The notes below the pieces were generated by a model that saw only the letters and a list, made by a program, of their open reading frames with translations, did no database searches and was not told the DNA's origin. Below, piece by piece: positions 5,862 through 14,929 of a DNA stretch of 23,345 bases. How positions within the stretch are numbered: position 1 is the first letter of the stretch; each line of letters opens with the position of its first letter. Made by a program: the position numbers and the translations under genes. This DNA comes from JBBKXP01 sp038323615 (GTDB taxonomy: Bacteria > Pseudomonadota > Alphaproteobacteria > Rhodobacterales > Rhodobacteraceae), in contig JBBQHC010000034.1 of assembly GCA_038323615.1 (NCBI GenBank), positions 1 to 23,345 on the forward strand, written 5' to 3'.

Positions 5862-6839
5862 ATGACTGCTGCCGCCGACACCCCCGCCCCCCACATCCCG
5901 GTCCTGCTGCGTCCGTTGCTGGACGCCTGCGCCCCGATCACCGGGGTCTGGCTTGACGGCACATTCGGCGCGGGCAGTTACACCCGCGCCTTGCTGGCCG
6001 AAGGCGCGGACAAAGTGATTGCCGTTGACCGCGACCCGGCGGTGTTCGATATGGCCCGTGACTGGGCGGCGGATTATGGCGACCGGATCGAGATGATGCA
6101 GGGGACATTTTCGCTCCTTGACGACTATGGCCAGGACCTTGACGGCGTGGTGTTGGACCTTGGGGTCAGCTCGATGCAGATCGACCAGCCCGAACGCGGG
6201 TTTTCGTTTATGAAAGACGGCCCGCTTGACATGCGCATGTCGCAGGATGGCCCCAGCGCCGCCGATCTTGTCAACACGAAGGACGAGGGCGAATTGGCTG
6301 ATATCATTTATCTTTATGGTGAGGAACGTGCCAGCCGTCGGATCGCCCGGGCAATTGTCGCCGCGCGTCCGGTCGATACGACGCGCCAGTTGGCCCGGAT
6401 TGTCGAAGGTTGCCTGCCGCGGGCCAAGCCGGGTCAGAGTCATCCAGCGACACGCACCTTTCAGGCGCTGCGGATTTGGGTCAACGACGAATACGGCGAA
6501 CTCGCCGCCGGATTGCAGGCCGCCGAACGGGCGCTGAAACCGGGCGGCAAACTGGCCGTCGTCACCTTTCATTCGGTCGAGGATCGGATGGTCAAAAGGT
6601 TCATGCAGGCCCGGTCCGGCACCTCGGCCAATGCCAATCGTTATGCGCCCGAAACGGCGCAGGTGGCTGCCGCCTTTACCCAGAAGTCGCGCAAACCCAT
6701 CGGCCCGGATGCCGCCGAACTGGCGCTGAACCCGCGGTCCCGGTCGGCGCGGTTGCGGATCGCCACCCGCACCGACGCCCCTGCCGGGGCCATCGCGACC
6801 GACGATCTGGATATGCCGACATTAAAGGGGGGACGCTAA
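5862..6839 (+). CDS. rsmH: 16S rRNA (cytosine(1402)-N(4))-methyltransferase RsmH
   Basis: A 325-aa SAM-dependent methyltransferase (formerly MraW) that methylates C1402 in the ribosomal P site. The N-terminal HIPVLLRPLLDA is the family opening. The SAM-binding loop DGTFGAGSYTRALL lies at residues 32-45, followed by AVDRDP. The signature VLDLGVSSMQID (residues 98-108) precedes PLDMRM, and the C-terminal part has ATRTFQALRIWVNDE and VTFHSVEDRMVKRF. The length is normal. The AGGGG that overlaps the mraZ stop serves as ribosome binding site. The stop codon overlaps the ftsL start by one base (TAATG), implying translational coupling. Confidence 0.96.
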   Translation: MTAAADTPAPHIPVLLRPLLDACAPITGVWLDGTFGAGSYTRALLAEGADKVIAVDRDPAVFDMARDWAADYGDRIEMMQGTFSLLDDYGQDLDGVVLDLGVSSMQIDQPERGFSFMKDGPLDMRMSQDGPSAADLVNTKDEGELADIIYLYGEERASRRIARAIVAARPVDTTRQLARIVEGCLPRAKPGQSHPATRTFQALRIWVNDEYGELAAGLQAAERALKPGGKLAVVTFHSVEDRMVKRFMQARSGTSANANRYAPETAQVAAAFTQKSRKPIGPDAAELALNPRSRSARLRIATRTDAPAGAIATDDLDMPTLKGGR

Positions 6840-7207
6840 TGCGCGGAGTTCTGCACGTTCTGGCCGCGCTGGCGGTCATGGCTTTGGGCTTTTGGGCCTA
6901 CCACGAAAACTACAAAACCCAAGCTTCGTTGAAATCCGCCCGTGTGTTGGCGCGTGATATCGGCGCGGCGCACGAACGTATCGGCATCCTGAACGCCGAA
7001 TGGGCCTATCAGAACCGCCCCGATCGGCTGCGCGATCTGGCCGACCTGAACTTTGATCGGCTGGGCCTGCTGCCGCTGTCGCCCGAAGCCTTCGGGCGGG
7101 TCGATCAGGTTGCCTATCCGCCGGTGCCGATCCTGCCAATCACCAACCCGATCGACGTTTCCAGCGACAATGCCACCGACAGTGCCACCGACGAGGACCC
7201 GCTATGA
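6839..7207 (+). CDS. ftsL: Cell division protein FtsL (bitopic membrane protein)
   Basis: A 122-aa protein with a very short cytoplasmic N-terminus, one membrane helix (about residues 4-21, VLHVLAALAVMALGFWAY), then a periplasmic helical stretch (about 25-75) and a loose acidic tail. This is the alphaproteobacterial FtsL pattern; FtsL forms the divisome scaffold with FtsB and FtsQ and helps activate FtsWI. Sequence conservation in the family is low, so the call relies on topology plus position between rsmH and ftsI. The start at 6839 overlaps the rsmH stop by 1 base, and the stop overlaps the ftsI start by 4 bases (ATGA). The open frame extends upstream inside rsmH, but that part is only a shadow of rsmH. 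Confidence 0.88.
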   Translation: MRGVLHVLAALAVMALGFWAYHENYKTQASLKSARVLARDIGAAHERIGILNAEWAYQNRPDRLRDLADLNFDRLGLLPLSPEAFGRVDQVAYPPVPILPITNPIDVSSDNATDSATDEDPL

Positions 7208-9000
7208 TCCGCACCCCGCTGCGCCCGCTGGCCCGAATCCTGCGCGCCCGCGCCGAGGGTCGCAACCCTGACGCCATCGAAAAGGAAAACGTCCGCCTGC
7301 GCCGCGAGCAGTCCCGCGACAGTGCCCGCCAGCGCGCTGAAACCCGACTGTTGGTCATGGGGGTGGCGTTCTTTATTGCTTTTGCTGCCATCGGCGGGCG
7401 GATGGGCGTGTTGGCCGGTTCGGTGCCCGAAGAACCCCGCGCCGAAACCGGCGGCAACCCGATTATTGGCCAGCGGTCCGACATCGTTGATCGCAATGGG
7501 CGGATTCTGGCGACCAATTTCGACACCTACAGCCTGTATGCGCAGCCGCCGCAGATCATCGACCCGGTTCTGGCCGCAGCCAAACTGGTCGAGATCTTCC
7601 CAGAACTGAACCAGGAACGTCTGCTGCGCGATTTCACTGGCGACCGCAAATTTGTCTGGATCCGCCGCCAGATCAGTCCCGAACAGATGCAGGCGGTGTT
7701 TGATATCGGCGATCCAGGCCTGTTGTTCGGCCCGCGCGAGATGCGGCTTTACCCCAACGGATCACTCGCCGGACATATTCTTGGCGGGGCGCGATACGGG
7801 CGCGAAGGCGTCGATTCGGCCGAAGTGATCGGTGTTGCTGGCGTTGAGCGCCAGTTCGATGAATACCTGCGCGATCCCGCCAACGAAGGTGCGCCGTTGC
7901 AGCTGTCCGTCGACCTGACCGTGCAGGCGGCAGTCGAAGAGGTGCTGGCTGGCGGGATGTCGATGATGAACGCCAAGGGCGCATCGGCAGTCCTGATGGA
8001 CGTGCGCACCGGCGAGATTATCGCGATGGCGTCGCTGCCCGACTTTGACCCCAACAGCCGACCCAGTGCGCCGACATCGGGCGATCCGTCCGACAGTCCG
8101 CTGTTCAACCGCGCTGTTCAGGGGGTTTACGAACTCGGGTCGGTGTTCAAGATTTTCACGATGAGCGCGGCCCTTGATCTGAATATCGTGACGCCTGAAA
8201 CCGTCGTCGATACCAGTGGCCCGCTGACCATCGGGCGATTCCGGATTCGCGATTTCCGCAACTACGGTGATGCGCTGACTGCCAGTGAAATCATCGTCAA
8301 GTCGTCGAATATCGGCACTGGGCGGATCGCCTTGCAGATCGGGGCGGAACGGCTGCGCAGCTACTTTGGCGCGCTGGGGCTGCTTGAGGTGACAAGCGTC
8401 GAACTGCCCGAAGCCGCAGTCGGGCGGCCGCTGTTCCCTGCGCGTTGGTCTGACATCGGCGTCGTGACCATCTCCTATGGGCAGGGTATCGCCACCTCGC
8501 CGGTCCAGCTTGCTGCGGGTTATGCGGCGATTGCGAACGGCGGGACACGGGTGTTTCCGACCCTGCTGCGGCGCGACACCGCTACACCCGGCCCGCGGGC
8601 GTTTCGCACCGAAGTATCGGGGCAGGCGGTCGAGATGCTGCGCCAGGTGGTTCTGCATGGCACCGCGACCTTTGGCGAAGTGCCGGGCTATCAGGTTGCT
8701 GGCAAAACCGGCACCGCCGACAAGCCCAGCCCCAGTGGCGGCTACTATGCCGACAAGGTCGTCGCGACCTTTGCCTCGGTCTTTCCGGCCAGCAATCCAC
8801 AGTATGTTCTGGTACTGACGCTGGACGAGCCATCTGAAAACTCGACCGACAAGCCGCGCCGCACCGCGGGCTGGACGGCGGTTCCGGTGGCTGCCGAAAC
8901 CATTCGCCGTGTCGGACCGCTGTTGGGGCTGCGCCCGATTATCGAGGATCGTCTGACGACAGCTGCATTTGTTCCGGCAGACCCGCTTCCTGACAGATGA
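7204..9000 (+). CDS. ftsI: FtsI/PBP3, septal peptidoglycan D,D-transpeptidase
   Basis: A 598-aa class B penicillin-binding protein that crosslinks septal peptidoglycan. A charged cytoplasmic N-terminus of about 48 residues precedes one membrane helix (about 49-70, LLVMGVAFFIAFAAIGGRMGV). The periplasmic dimerisation domain follows (RSDIVDRNGRILATN; GVAGVERQFDEYL). The transpeptidase domain has all three catalytic motifs: SVFK with the acylated Ser313, SSN at 367-369, and KTG at 501-503. The length is normal. The start is fixed by the 4-base overlap with ftsL. It partners FtsW, encoded 7 kb downstream on the same strand. Confidence 0.96.
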   Translation: MIRTPLRPLARILRARAEGRNPDAIEKENVRLRREQSRDSARQRAETRLLVMGVAFFIAFAAIGGRMGVLAGSVPEEPRAETGGNPIIGQRSDIVDRNGRILATNFDTYSLYAQPPQIIDPVLAAAKLVEIFPELNQERLLRDFTGDRKFVWIRRQISPEQMQAVFDIGDPGLLFGPREMRLYPNGSLAGHILGGARYGREGVDSAEVIGVAGVERQFDEYLRDPANEGAPLQLSVDLTVQAAVEEVLAGGMSMMNAKGASAVLMDVRTGEIIAMASLPDFDPNSRPSAPTSGDPSDSPLFNRAVQGVYELGSVFKIFTMSAALDLNIVTPETVVDTSGPLTIGRFRIRDFRNYGDALTASEIIVKSSNIGTGRIALQIGAERLRSYFGALGLLEVTSVELPEAAVGRPLFPARWSDIGVVTISYGQGIATSPVQLAAGYAAIANGGTRVFPTLLRRDTATPGPRAFRTEVSGQAVEMLRQVVLHGTATFGEVPGYQVAGKTGTADKPSPSGGYYADKVVATFASVFPASNPQYVLVLTLDEPSENSTDKPRRTAGWTAVPVAAETIRRVGPLLGLRPIIEDRLTTAAFVPADPLPDR

Positions 9001-9045
9001 TTTCCGCGCTATGGGGGCAAAGACAGAGGCTGGGGGCCGCCGGAC

Positions 9046-10524
9046 GTGACGCAGACTTCGACATTGGCCGGACTAGGCCTGCGCGCTAAAAGCGGTCGCG
9101 AGGCGCGGATCGCCGGGTTGGCGGTGGACAGCCGCGATGTGCGTGACGGGTATCTGTTCGCAGCCCTGCCGGGGGGCAAGCTGCATGGTGCGTCGTTCGC
9201 CGAAACCGCCCTGCAGCGCGGCGCCGTCGCAATTCTGACCGATGCCGAAGGGGCGCTGATCGCCGCCCCTGCCGTCGCCGCCGCCAAGGCCGCGATGATC
9301 GTCGCCCAAGACCCCCGCGCCGCACTGGCGCAAACCGCATCGCTGTGGTTCGGGCCGCATCCTGACACGATGGTTGCCGTCACCGGGACCAACGGCAAGA
9401 CGTCGGTCAGCACCTTTGCCCGCCAGATCTGGATCGAACTGGGGTTCGATGCCGTCAACCTTGGCACTACCGGCGTCGAGGGCGTCTGGACGGCCCCCTT
9501 GAAACACACCACCCCCGAACCGATCACCCTGCACCGGACGCTGGCGCAGGCAACCCGCGCCGGCGTCACCCATTGCGCGATGGAGGCGTCCAGCCACGGC
9601 CTTGACCAGCGCCGTTTGGACGGGGTGCTGCTGGCTGCTGCCGGGTTCACGAATTTCACCCAGGACCATCTGGACTATCACGAGACATTTGCGGCCTATT
9701 TCGATGCCAAAATGGGCCTTTTCACCCGGATTCTGGGCACCGATGGCGTTGCAGTGATCAATCTTGACGACCCCAAGGGCCCTGAAGTCGCCCGCATCGC
9801 AGAACGTCGCGGGCAAGAGGTGATCGGGGTCGGCCGCAGCCCCGAGGCCCGGTTGCAGCTGACGGGCCAGCGGTTCGATTCGACCGGGCAGGATCTGCGG
9901 TTCGACTGGCAGGGCCAGGCATATACCAGCCGCCTGCATCTGATCGGCGGCTTTCAGGCCGACAATGTGCTGCTGGCCGCTGGACTGGTCATCGGCGCCG
10001 GGGCGGACCCTGACGATGTGTTCGAGACGCTGTCTCACCTGACCACCGTGCGGGGCCGGATGCAGCTGGCCGCGACCCGCGATAACGGGGCGGCGGTATT
10101 CGTCGATTACGCCCACACGCCCGACGCGGTGGCGACCGCCCTCAAGGCGATGCGTCCGCATGTGATGGGTCGGATCATCGCCATCGTCGGGGCGGGCGGC
10201 GACCGCGATACCGGCAAACGGCCTCTGATGGGGCAGGCGGCAGCGCAACACGCCGATCTTGTCATCGTCACCGACGATAACCCCCGCTCGGAAAACCCCG
10301 CGACGATCCGCGCCGCCGTGCTGGCCGGTGCGCCCGAGGCGACCGAGGTTGGCGACCGGGCCGAGGCGATCTTGCGCGGCATTGATATGCTTGACCCCGG
10401 TGATGCCTTGTTGATCTGTGGCAAAGGACACGAAAGCGGGCAAATCGTCGGCGATGACGTGTTGCCGTTTGATGATGTGGAACAGGCAAGCGTGGCGGTG
10501 GCGGCACTGGACGGGAAAATCTGA
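9046..10524 (+). CDS. murE: MurE, UDP-MurNAc-tripeptide synthetase (meso-diaminopimelate adding)
   Basis: A 492-aa cytoplasmic Mur ligase adding the third residue to UDP-MurNAc-L-Ala-D-Glu. The N-terminal domain recognises the UDP part (GLAVDSRDVRDGYLFAALPG), the ATP loop GTNGKTS lies at residues 114-120, and the C-terminal domain carries DNPR at 411-414 (DDNPRSENP). That motif is the marker for meso-diaminopimelate rather than lysine, which predicts Gram-negative-type murein. The start is a GTG at 9046: the frame is closed upstream by the ftsI stop and contains no other start codon in between. murF begins on the base after its stop codon. Confidence 0.96.
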   Translation: MTQTSTLAGLGLRAKSGREARIAGLAVDSRDVRDGYLFAALPGGKLHGASFAETALQRGAVAILTDAEGALIAAPAVAAAKAAMIVAQDPRAALAQTASLWFGPHPDTMVAVTGTNGKTSVSTFARQIWIELGFDAVNLGTTGVEGVWTAPLKHTTPEPITLHRTLAQATRAGVTHCAMEASSHGLDQRRLDGVLLAAAGFTNFTQDHLDYHETFAAYFDAKMGLFTRILGTDGVAVINLDDPKGPEVARIAERRGQEVIGVGRSPEARLQLTGQRFDSTGQDLRFDWQGQAYTSRLHLIGGFQADNVLLAAGLVIGAGADPDDVFETLSHLTTVRGRMQLAATRDNGAAVFVDYAHTPDAVATALKAMRPHVMGRIIAIVGAGGDRDTGKRPLMGQAAAQHADLVIVTDDNPRSENPATIRAAVLAGAPEATEVGDRAEAILRGIDMLDPGDALLICGKGHESGQIVGDDVLPFDDVEQASVAVAALDGKI

Positions 10525-11967
10525 ATGGCGCTTTGGACATCTGCTGACGCCGCCCGCACGACTTGTGGCACTTCGACGGCTGAATGGGTCGCGCATGGTG
10601 TGTCGATCGACACCCGCACCCTCCAGAAGGGCGATCTGTTCGTGGCGCTGGCGGCCGAACGCGACGGCCACGATTTTGTCAAACAGGCCCTTGATAGCGG
10701 TGCGGCAGCGGCACTGGTCACGCATCGCCCTGAAGGTGTTGCCGCCGATGCACCACTGTTGATCGTCGCAGATGTCCTGAAGGCGCTTGAGCAACTGGGC
10801 ATTGCTGCCCGTGCCCGCACCAACGCCCGGATCGTCGCCGTCACCGGATCGGTCGGCAAGACTTCGACCAAGGAAATGCTGCGCACCGCGCTGGCCGGAC
10901 AGGGCCGCACACACGCATCGGTTGCGTCCTATAACAACCATTGGGGGGTGCCGCTGACGTTGGCGCGCATGCCCCAGGACACCGATTTTGCGGTGATCGA
11001 GATCGGCATGAACCACCCCGGCGAAATCAGCCCGCTGTCGCGGATGACCCGGCCGCATGTGGTGATGATTACCACCGTCGCGGCGGCCCACCTTGAAGCG
11101 TTCGACAATATCGACGGGATCGCCCGCGAAAAGGCCAGCATTTGCGACGGGCTGGAACCGCAGGGCGTCGCGGTGATCAACGGTGACCTGTCCAATAGCT
11201 GGATCCTGCGCGATGCTGCCGAACGAGCTGGGGCGCGGGTCGTGACCTTTGGCCAACAGGCCCACGACAATCACCGCCTGACGGATGTGCGGTTCAGCGC
11301 CGGGCACACGATCGGGCAGGGGCGGGCGTGGCGCACCCCGATCCTGTTCAAGGTCGGCACCGAGGGGCGGCATTTCGCTGTCAACGCGATTGGTGCCATC
11401 GCGGTTCTGACTGCCCTTGGGGCGGATCGCACGCGCGGGGTTCTTGACCTTGGGCAATGGGCGCCGCCACCGGGGCGGGGCACCCGCGAGGTGCTGGTGA
11501 TGGACGCCGCGGTCAGCGAGGCGACACTTGACCTGATCGATGACGCCTTTAACGCAAACCCCACGTCGCTGTCGGCAGCACTGGAAATTCTGGCGGCATC
11601 GACCCCGCGCAACGACGTCGGTCGGATCGTCAAGGGGCGGCGGATTGCGGTATTGGGCGATATGCTGGAATTGGGGCCTGATGAAATGGCACTGCATGCC
11701 GGTCTTGCTGCGGACCCATCCATGTCGGCGATCACGACGGTGCACTGCGTCGGGCAAAGGATGAAATCACTTTACGACATCCTGCCCGAAGATCAGCGGG
11801 GCCATTGGACGGCCACCGCGCCCGACATGGCCGAAATGGCCGGGCGGCTGGTCGATAGCGGCGATGTGGTGCTGGTCAAAGGCAGCAAGGGCAGCAAGGT
11901 CGCCCTTGTCGTTGACGCCATCCGCAAATTGGGGCAACGCAGACAAACCCTGGGCGAAGAGGCTTGA
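10525..11967 (+). CDS. murF: MurF, UDP-MurNAc-tripeptide D-alanyl-D-alanine ligase
   Basis: A 480-aa Mur ligase that adds D-Ala-D-Ala to complete UDP-MurNAc-pentapeptide. The N-terminal domain shows VSIDTRTLQKGDLFVAL, the ATP loop GSVGKTSTKE lies at residues 108-117, and the family pattern SYNNHWGVPLTL with EIGMNHPGEI follows. The C-terminal domain contains DDAFNANPTSLSAAL and the VLGDMLELG stretch typical of MurF. The length is slightly above the E. coli protein (452 aa). The ATG follows the murE stop with no spacing. mraY starts 6 bp after the murF stop. Confidence 0.96.
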   Translation: MALWTSADAARTTCGTSTAEWVAHGVSIDTRTLQKGDLFVALAAERDGHDFVKQALDSGAAAALVTHRPEGVAADAPLLIVADVLKALEQLGIAARARTNARIVAVTGSVGKTSTKEMLRTALAGQGRTHASVASYNNHWGVPLTLARMPQDTDFAVIEIGMNHPGEISPLSRMTRPHVVMITTVAAAHLEAFDNIDGIAREKASICDGLEPQGVAVINGDLSNSWILRDAAERAGARVVTFGQQAHDNHRLTDVRFSAGHTIGQGRAWRTPILFKVGTEGRHFAVNAIGAIAVLTALGADRTRGVLDLGQWAPPPGRGTREVLVMDAAVSEATLDLIDDAFNANPTSLSAALEILAASTPRNDVGRIVKGRRIAVLGDMLELGPDEMALHAGLAADPSMSAITTVHCVGQRMKSLYDILPEDQRGHWTATAPDMAEMAGRLVDSGDVVLVKGSKGSKVALVVDAIRKLGQRRQTLGEEA

Positions 11968-11973
11968 GATAGC

Positions 11974-13056
11974 ATGTTATATTGGCTGACGGCACTGTCG
12001 GATGGCGGAGATTTCTTCAACCTTTTCCGCTATATCACGTTCCGCGCCGGGGGCGCGTTCCTGACCGCGCTGATCTTTGGCTTTATCTTTGGGCCACCGT
12101 TGATCAACGTGTTGCGGCGCAAACAGGGCAAAGGCCAGCCGATCCGCGCCGATGGCCCCGAGGGGCATTTTATCAAGGCTGGCACGCCCACGATGGGCGG
12201 CCTGCTGATCGTCGGGGCTTTGCTGTCCAGCACGCTGATCTGGGCACGGCTGGATAATCCCTATATCTGGATGGTCCTGTTCGTGACGGTGTCGTTTGCC
12301 CTGATCGGTTTTGCCGACGATTACGTCAAGGTGAAAAAGCAGACGACGGCAGGGGTGTCGGGCAAAGTGCGGCTGCTCATCGGTATCGTTATTGCCGGAA
12401 TCGCCGGATATTGGGCGGCGCAGTATCACCCGGACAATCTGACCAATCAACTGGCGCTGCCGGTGTTCAAGAACGCGCTGATCAACCTAGGCTTCCTCTT
12501 TGTGCCGTTTTCGATGCTGGTGATCGTCGGTGCGGCCAACGCGGTCAACCTGACCGACGGATTGGACGGGTTGGCTGTGATGCCGGTGATGATCGCGGCG
12601 GGCACCTTTGGCGTCATCGCCTATGCTGTCGGGCGCACTGACTTTTCCGAATATCTGGACGTGCATTACGTAGCGGACACGGGCGAAATCCTGATCTTTT
12701 GCGCTGGATTGATCGGCGGTGGCCTTGGGTTTCTGTGGTACAACGCACCCCCTGCGGCGGTGTTCATGGGTGATACCGGGTCGCTGGCGCTTGGCGGGGC
12801 GCTGGGTGCGATCGCGGTGGCGACCAAGCACGAGATCGTGCTGGCCATTGTCGGCGGATTGTTCGTGGTCGAGGCGCTGTCGGTGATCATTCAGGTTCTC
12901 TATTTCAAACGCACCGGCAAACGGGTTTTTCTGATGGCGCCGATCCACCACCACTACGAGAAAAAGGGCTGGTCCGAGCCACAGATCGTGATCCGTTTCT
13001 GGATCATCTCGCTGATTCTGGCGATGATCGGGCTGGCAACGCTCAAGGTGCGCTGA
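11974..13056 (+). CDS. mraY: MraY, phospho-MurNAc-pentapeptide transferase
   Basis: A 360-aa polytopic membrane enzyme transferring phospho-MurNAc-pentapeptide to undecaprenyl phosphate to form lipid I. About ten hydrophobic segments are visible. Catalytic-site motifs are present: FADDYVKVKKQ with the conserved Asp pair, NAVNLTDGLDGLA, and MGDTGSLALGG. The C-terminal APIHHHYEKKGWSEPQIVIRFW supplies the conserved His cluster. The length equals the E. coli enzyme. The stop overlaps the next start by one base (TGATG), so the ACT-domain gene is probably translationally coupled to it. Confidence 0.97.
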   Translation: MLYWLTALSDGGDFFNLFRYITFRAGGAFLTALIFGFIFGPPLINVLRRKQGKGQPIRADGPEGHFIKAGTPTMGGLLIVGALLSSTLIWARLDNPYIWMVLFVTVSFALIGFADDYVKVKKQTTAGVSGKVRLLIGIVIAGIAGYWAAQYHPDNLTNQLALPVFKNALINLGFLFVPFSMLVIVGAANAVNLTDGLDGLAVMPVMIAAGTFGVIAYAVGRTDFSEYLDVHYVADTGEILIFCAGLIGGGLGFLWYNAPPAAVFMGDTGSLALGGALGAIAVATKHEIVLAIVGGLFVVEALSVIIQVLYFKRTGKRVFLMAPIHHHYEKKGWSEPQIVIRFWIISLILAMIGLATLKVR

Positions 13057-13457
13057 TGCCGGTTTCGGATCGCCAGGCGATGATCCGGGGCATGGCACCC
13101 CTGCGCCGCCCCGGCGTTTGGATATTTTGCACAACCAATCAGGCCGATTTGGCGGCAAACACGCTTGCCGACGCGCTTGCGACCTTTGCCGAGGAAGAAG
13201 GTATATCGCTGATCCTGCCCGAAGCCACGGCGCGTGATCTTGGCTTCCCGGTCGACAACCCGCAGGCCTGCCTGACCCTCAGCGTTCACTCCGCACTTGA
13301 CGGTGTCGGTCTGACAGCGGCCGTGGTGGGGGTGCTGGCCGATCATGGCATCTCCTGCAACATGGTCGCTGCGTTTCACCACGATCATGTTTTTGTGCCC
13401 GTCGACCAGGCCGACCGGGCCATTGCCTTGCTCATCGCCCGCGCCGCCCAAGCCTGA
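13056..13457 (+). CDS. Small ACT-domain protein inserted between mraY and murD
   Basis: A 133-aa soluble protein with no membrane segment or signal peptide. The second half (LTLSVHSALDGVGLTAAVVG, VLADHGISCNMVAAFHHDHV, FVPVDQADRAIALL) is a clear ACT fold of the DUF2241/ACT_7 type, related to small amino-acid-sensing domains. The first half (RPGVWIFCTT, ADALATFAEEEGISLILP) looks like the accompanying half-domain of the same family. No catalytic domain is attached. The start overlaps the mraY stop by one base, which argues for expression with the murein genes. A 68-bp gap with the murD ribosome binding site follows. The function is not known to me; sensing of an amino acid linked to murein precursor supply is only a suggestion from context. 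Confidence 0.85.
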   Translation: MPVSDRQAMIRGMAPLRRPGVWIFCTTNQADLAANTLADALATFAEEEGISLILPEATARDLGFPVDNPQACLTLSVHSALDGVGLTAAVVGVLADHGISCNMVAAFHHDHVFVPVDQADRAIALLIARAAQA

Positions 13458-13525
13458 TCAGCACGCCTTGCCTCTGGCCCGCCGATCCGGTCAAAGTCGG
13501 CCCTGAACAGTCAAGGGGCGCGTTG

Positions 13526-14929
13526 ATGATTGCGGTACAGGGATACACGGGAACCACGGTGGCCGTGCTGGGCCTCGGGCGGTCGGGCAGGGCGACGGCG
13601 GCGGCGCTGGTTGCCGGCGGCGCGTTCCCCGTCTGCTGGGATGACAGCGCGACGGCCCGCGATGCGGCAGCGGCGGATGGCTATGAGATCCGCGACCTGA
13701 CAAAAGCGGGCGCGTTCGATGGCATCGCCGCGCTGGTCGTCAGCCCCGGCATCCCGCATCTCTATCCCGCCCCGAACCCGGCGATTGCCGCTGCATGGGC
13801 GGCTGGCGTCCCGGTGGACAACGACATCGGCCTGTTTTTCCGCAGTTATGCCACCGACGACTGGGACGGGTTCGACACCACACCCAAGGTCATCGCCGTC
13901 ACCGGCAGCAATGGAAAATCGACCACATCTGCCCTGATCCACCACATCCTGACCGCAACGGGCCGCCCCGCCCAACTGGCTGGCAACATCGGACGCGGGG
14001 TGCTGGATATCGACCCGGCCACAGATGGCGAGGTGGTCGTCCTGGAACTGTCCAGCTATCAGACCGATCTTGCCCGTGCGCTGACACCTGACGTCGCGGT
14101 ATTCACCAACCTGTCGCCCGACCACCTTGACCGGCACGCCGGGTTGGGGGGCTATTTCGCTGCCAAACGCCGCCTGTTTTCCGAAGGCGGGCCCGACCGG
14201 GCGGTGATCGGCGTTGATGAACCCGAAGGACAGTATCTGGCCAACCAGATGGCCGAAGGTGTCGCCGACGACCGGGTCATCGCGATTTCGGTCAATCGCA
14301 AGCTGACGGGCATGGGCTGGTCGGTTTTTGCCAACAAGGGGTTCCTGTCGGAATATCGGCGCGGCAAACAGGTGGGCAGCATCGACCTGCGTGCCGTGGC
14401 GGGCCTGCCCGGCAGCCACAACCACCAGAACGCCTGCGCCGCCTATGCCGCCTGCCGAACCCTTGGAATTGGCCCGCGCCAGATCGAAGACGCGCTGAAA
14501 ACCTACCCCGGCCTGCCGCACCGCAGCCAGTTGATTGCCGAAAAGGGCGGCGTGCGCTACGTCAACGACAGCAAGGCGACAAATGTGGACAGTGCCGCCA
14601 AGGCACTGGCGGCATTTGACAAGATCCGCTGGATTTGTGGCGGGTTGGAAAAAGAGGGCGGGCTGGCCGGGCTGCTGCCCGCGACTGGATCGGTCCTCAA
14701 GGCCTATGTGATCGGACGCGAGGCGGACGCCTTTGCGCGGCAACTGACCGGGATCGAGGCCGAAGTCTGCACCACCATGGCCCGTGCCGTGGAACGGGCG
14801 ATCGCCGACGCCAAGTCGGGCGAGGTGGTCTTGTTGGCGCCTGCCGCTGCGAGTTTCGACCAATATGACAATTTCGAAAAGCGCGGCGACGATTTTGCGG
14901 CGCAGGTGCGGGCAGGGCTGGGGTCTTAA
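13526..14929 (+). CDS. murD: MurD, UDP-MurNAc-L-alanine:D-glutamate ligase
   Basis: A 467-aa Mur ligase that adds D-glutamate. The N-terminal Rossmann-like domain begins VAVLGLGRSGRATAAALV, the ATP loop GSNGKST lies at residues 127-133, and SSYQ and FTNLSPDHLDRH follow. The C-terminal domain has GLPHRSQLIAEKGGVRYVND followed by SKATN, and LAPAAASFDQYDNFEKRG near the end, all typical of MurD. The ATG at 13526 is chosen over the in-frame TTG one codon upstream because AAGGGG at 13513-13518 is well spaced for it. The stop codon overlaps the stop of the convergent flavoprotein gene: the four bases TTAA at 14926-14929 are shared. Confidence 0.95.
   Translation: MIAVQGYTGTTVAVLGLGRSGRATAAALVAGGAFPVCWDDSATARDAAAADGYEIRDLTKAGAFDGIAALVVSPGIPHLYPAPNPAIAAAWAAGVPVDNDIGLFFRSYATDDWDGFDTTPKVIAVTGSNGKSTTSALIHHILTATGRPAQLAGNIGRGVLDIDPATDGEVVVLELSSYQTDLARALTPDVAVFTNLSPDHLDRHAGLGGYFAAKRRLFSEGGPDRAVIGVDEPEGQYLANQMAEGVADDRVIAISVNRKLTGMGWSVFANKGFLSEYRRGKQVGSIDLRAVAGLPGSHNHQNACAAYAACRTLGIGPRQIEDALKTYPGLPHRSQLIAEKGGVRYVNDSKATNVDSAAKALAAFDKIRWICGGLEKEGGLAGLLPATGSVLKAYVIGREADAFARQLTGIEAEVCTTMARAVERAIADAKSGEVVLLAPAAASFDQYDNFEKRGDDFAAQVRAGLGS

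Noticed and set aside
9073..11757. Very long (894-aa) minus-strand open frame opposite murE and murF
   Set aside because: A shadow of high-GC coding on the other strand; the plus strand encodes complete murE and murF with all motifs.
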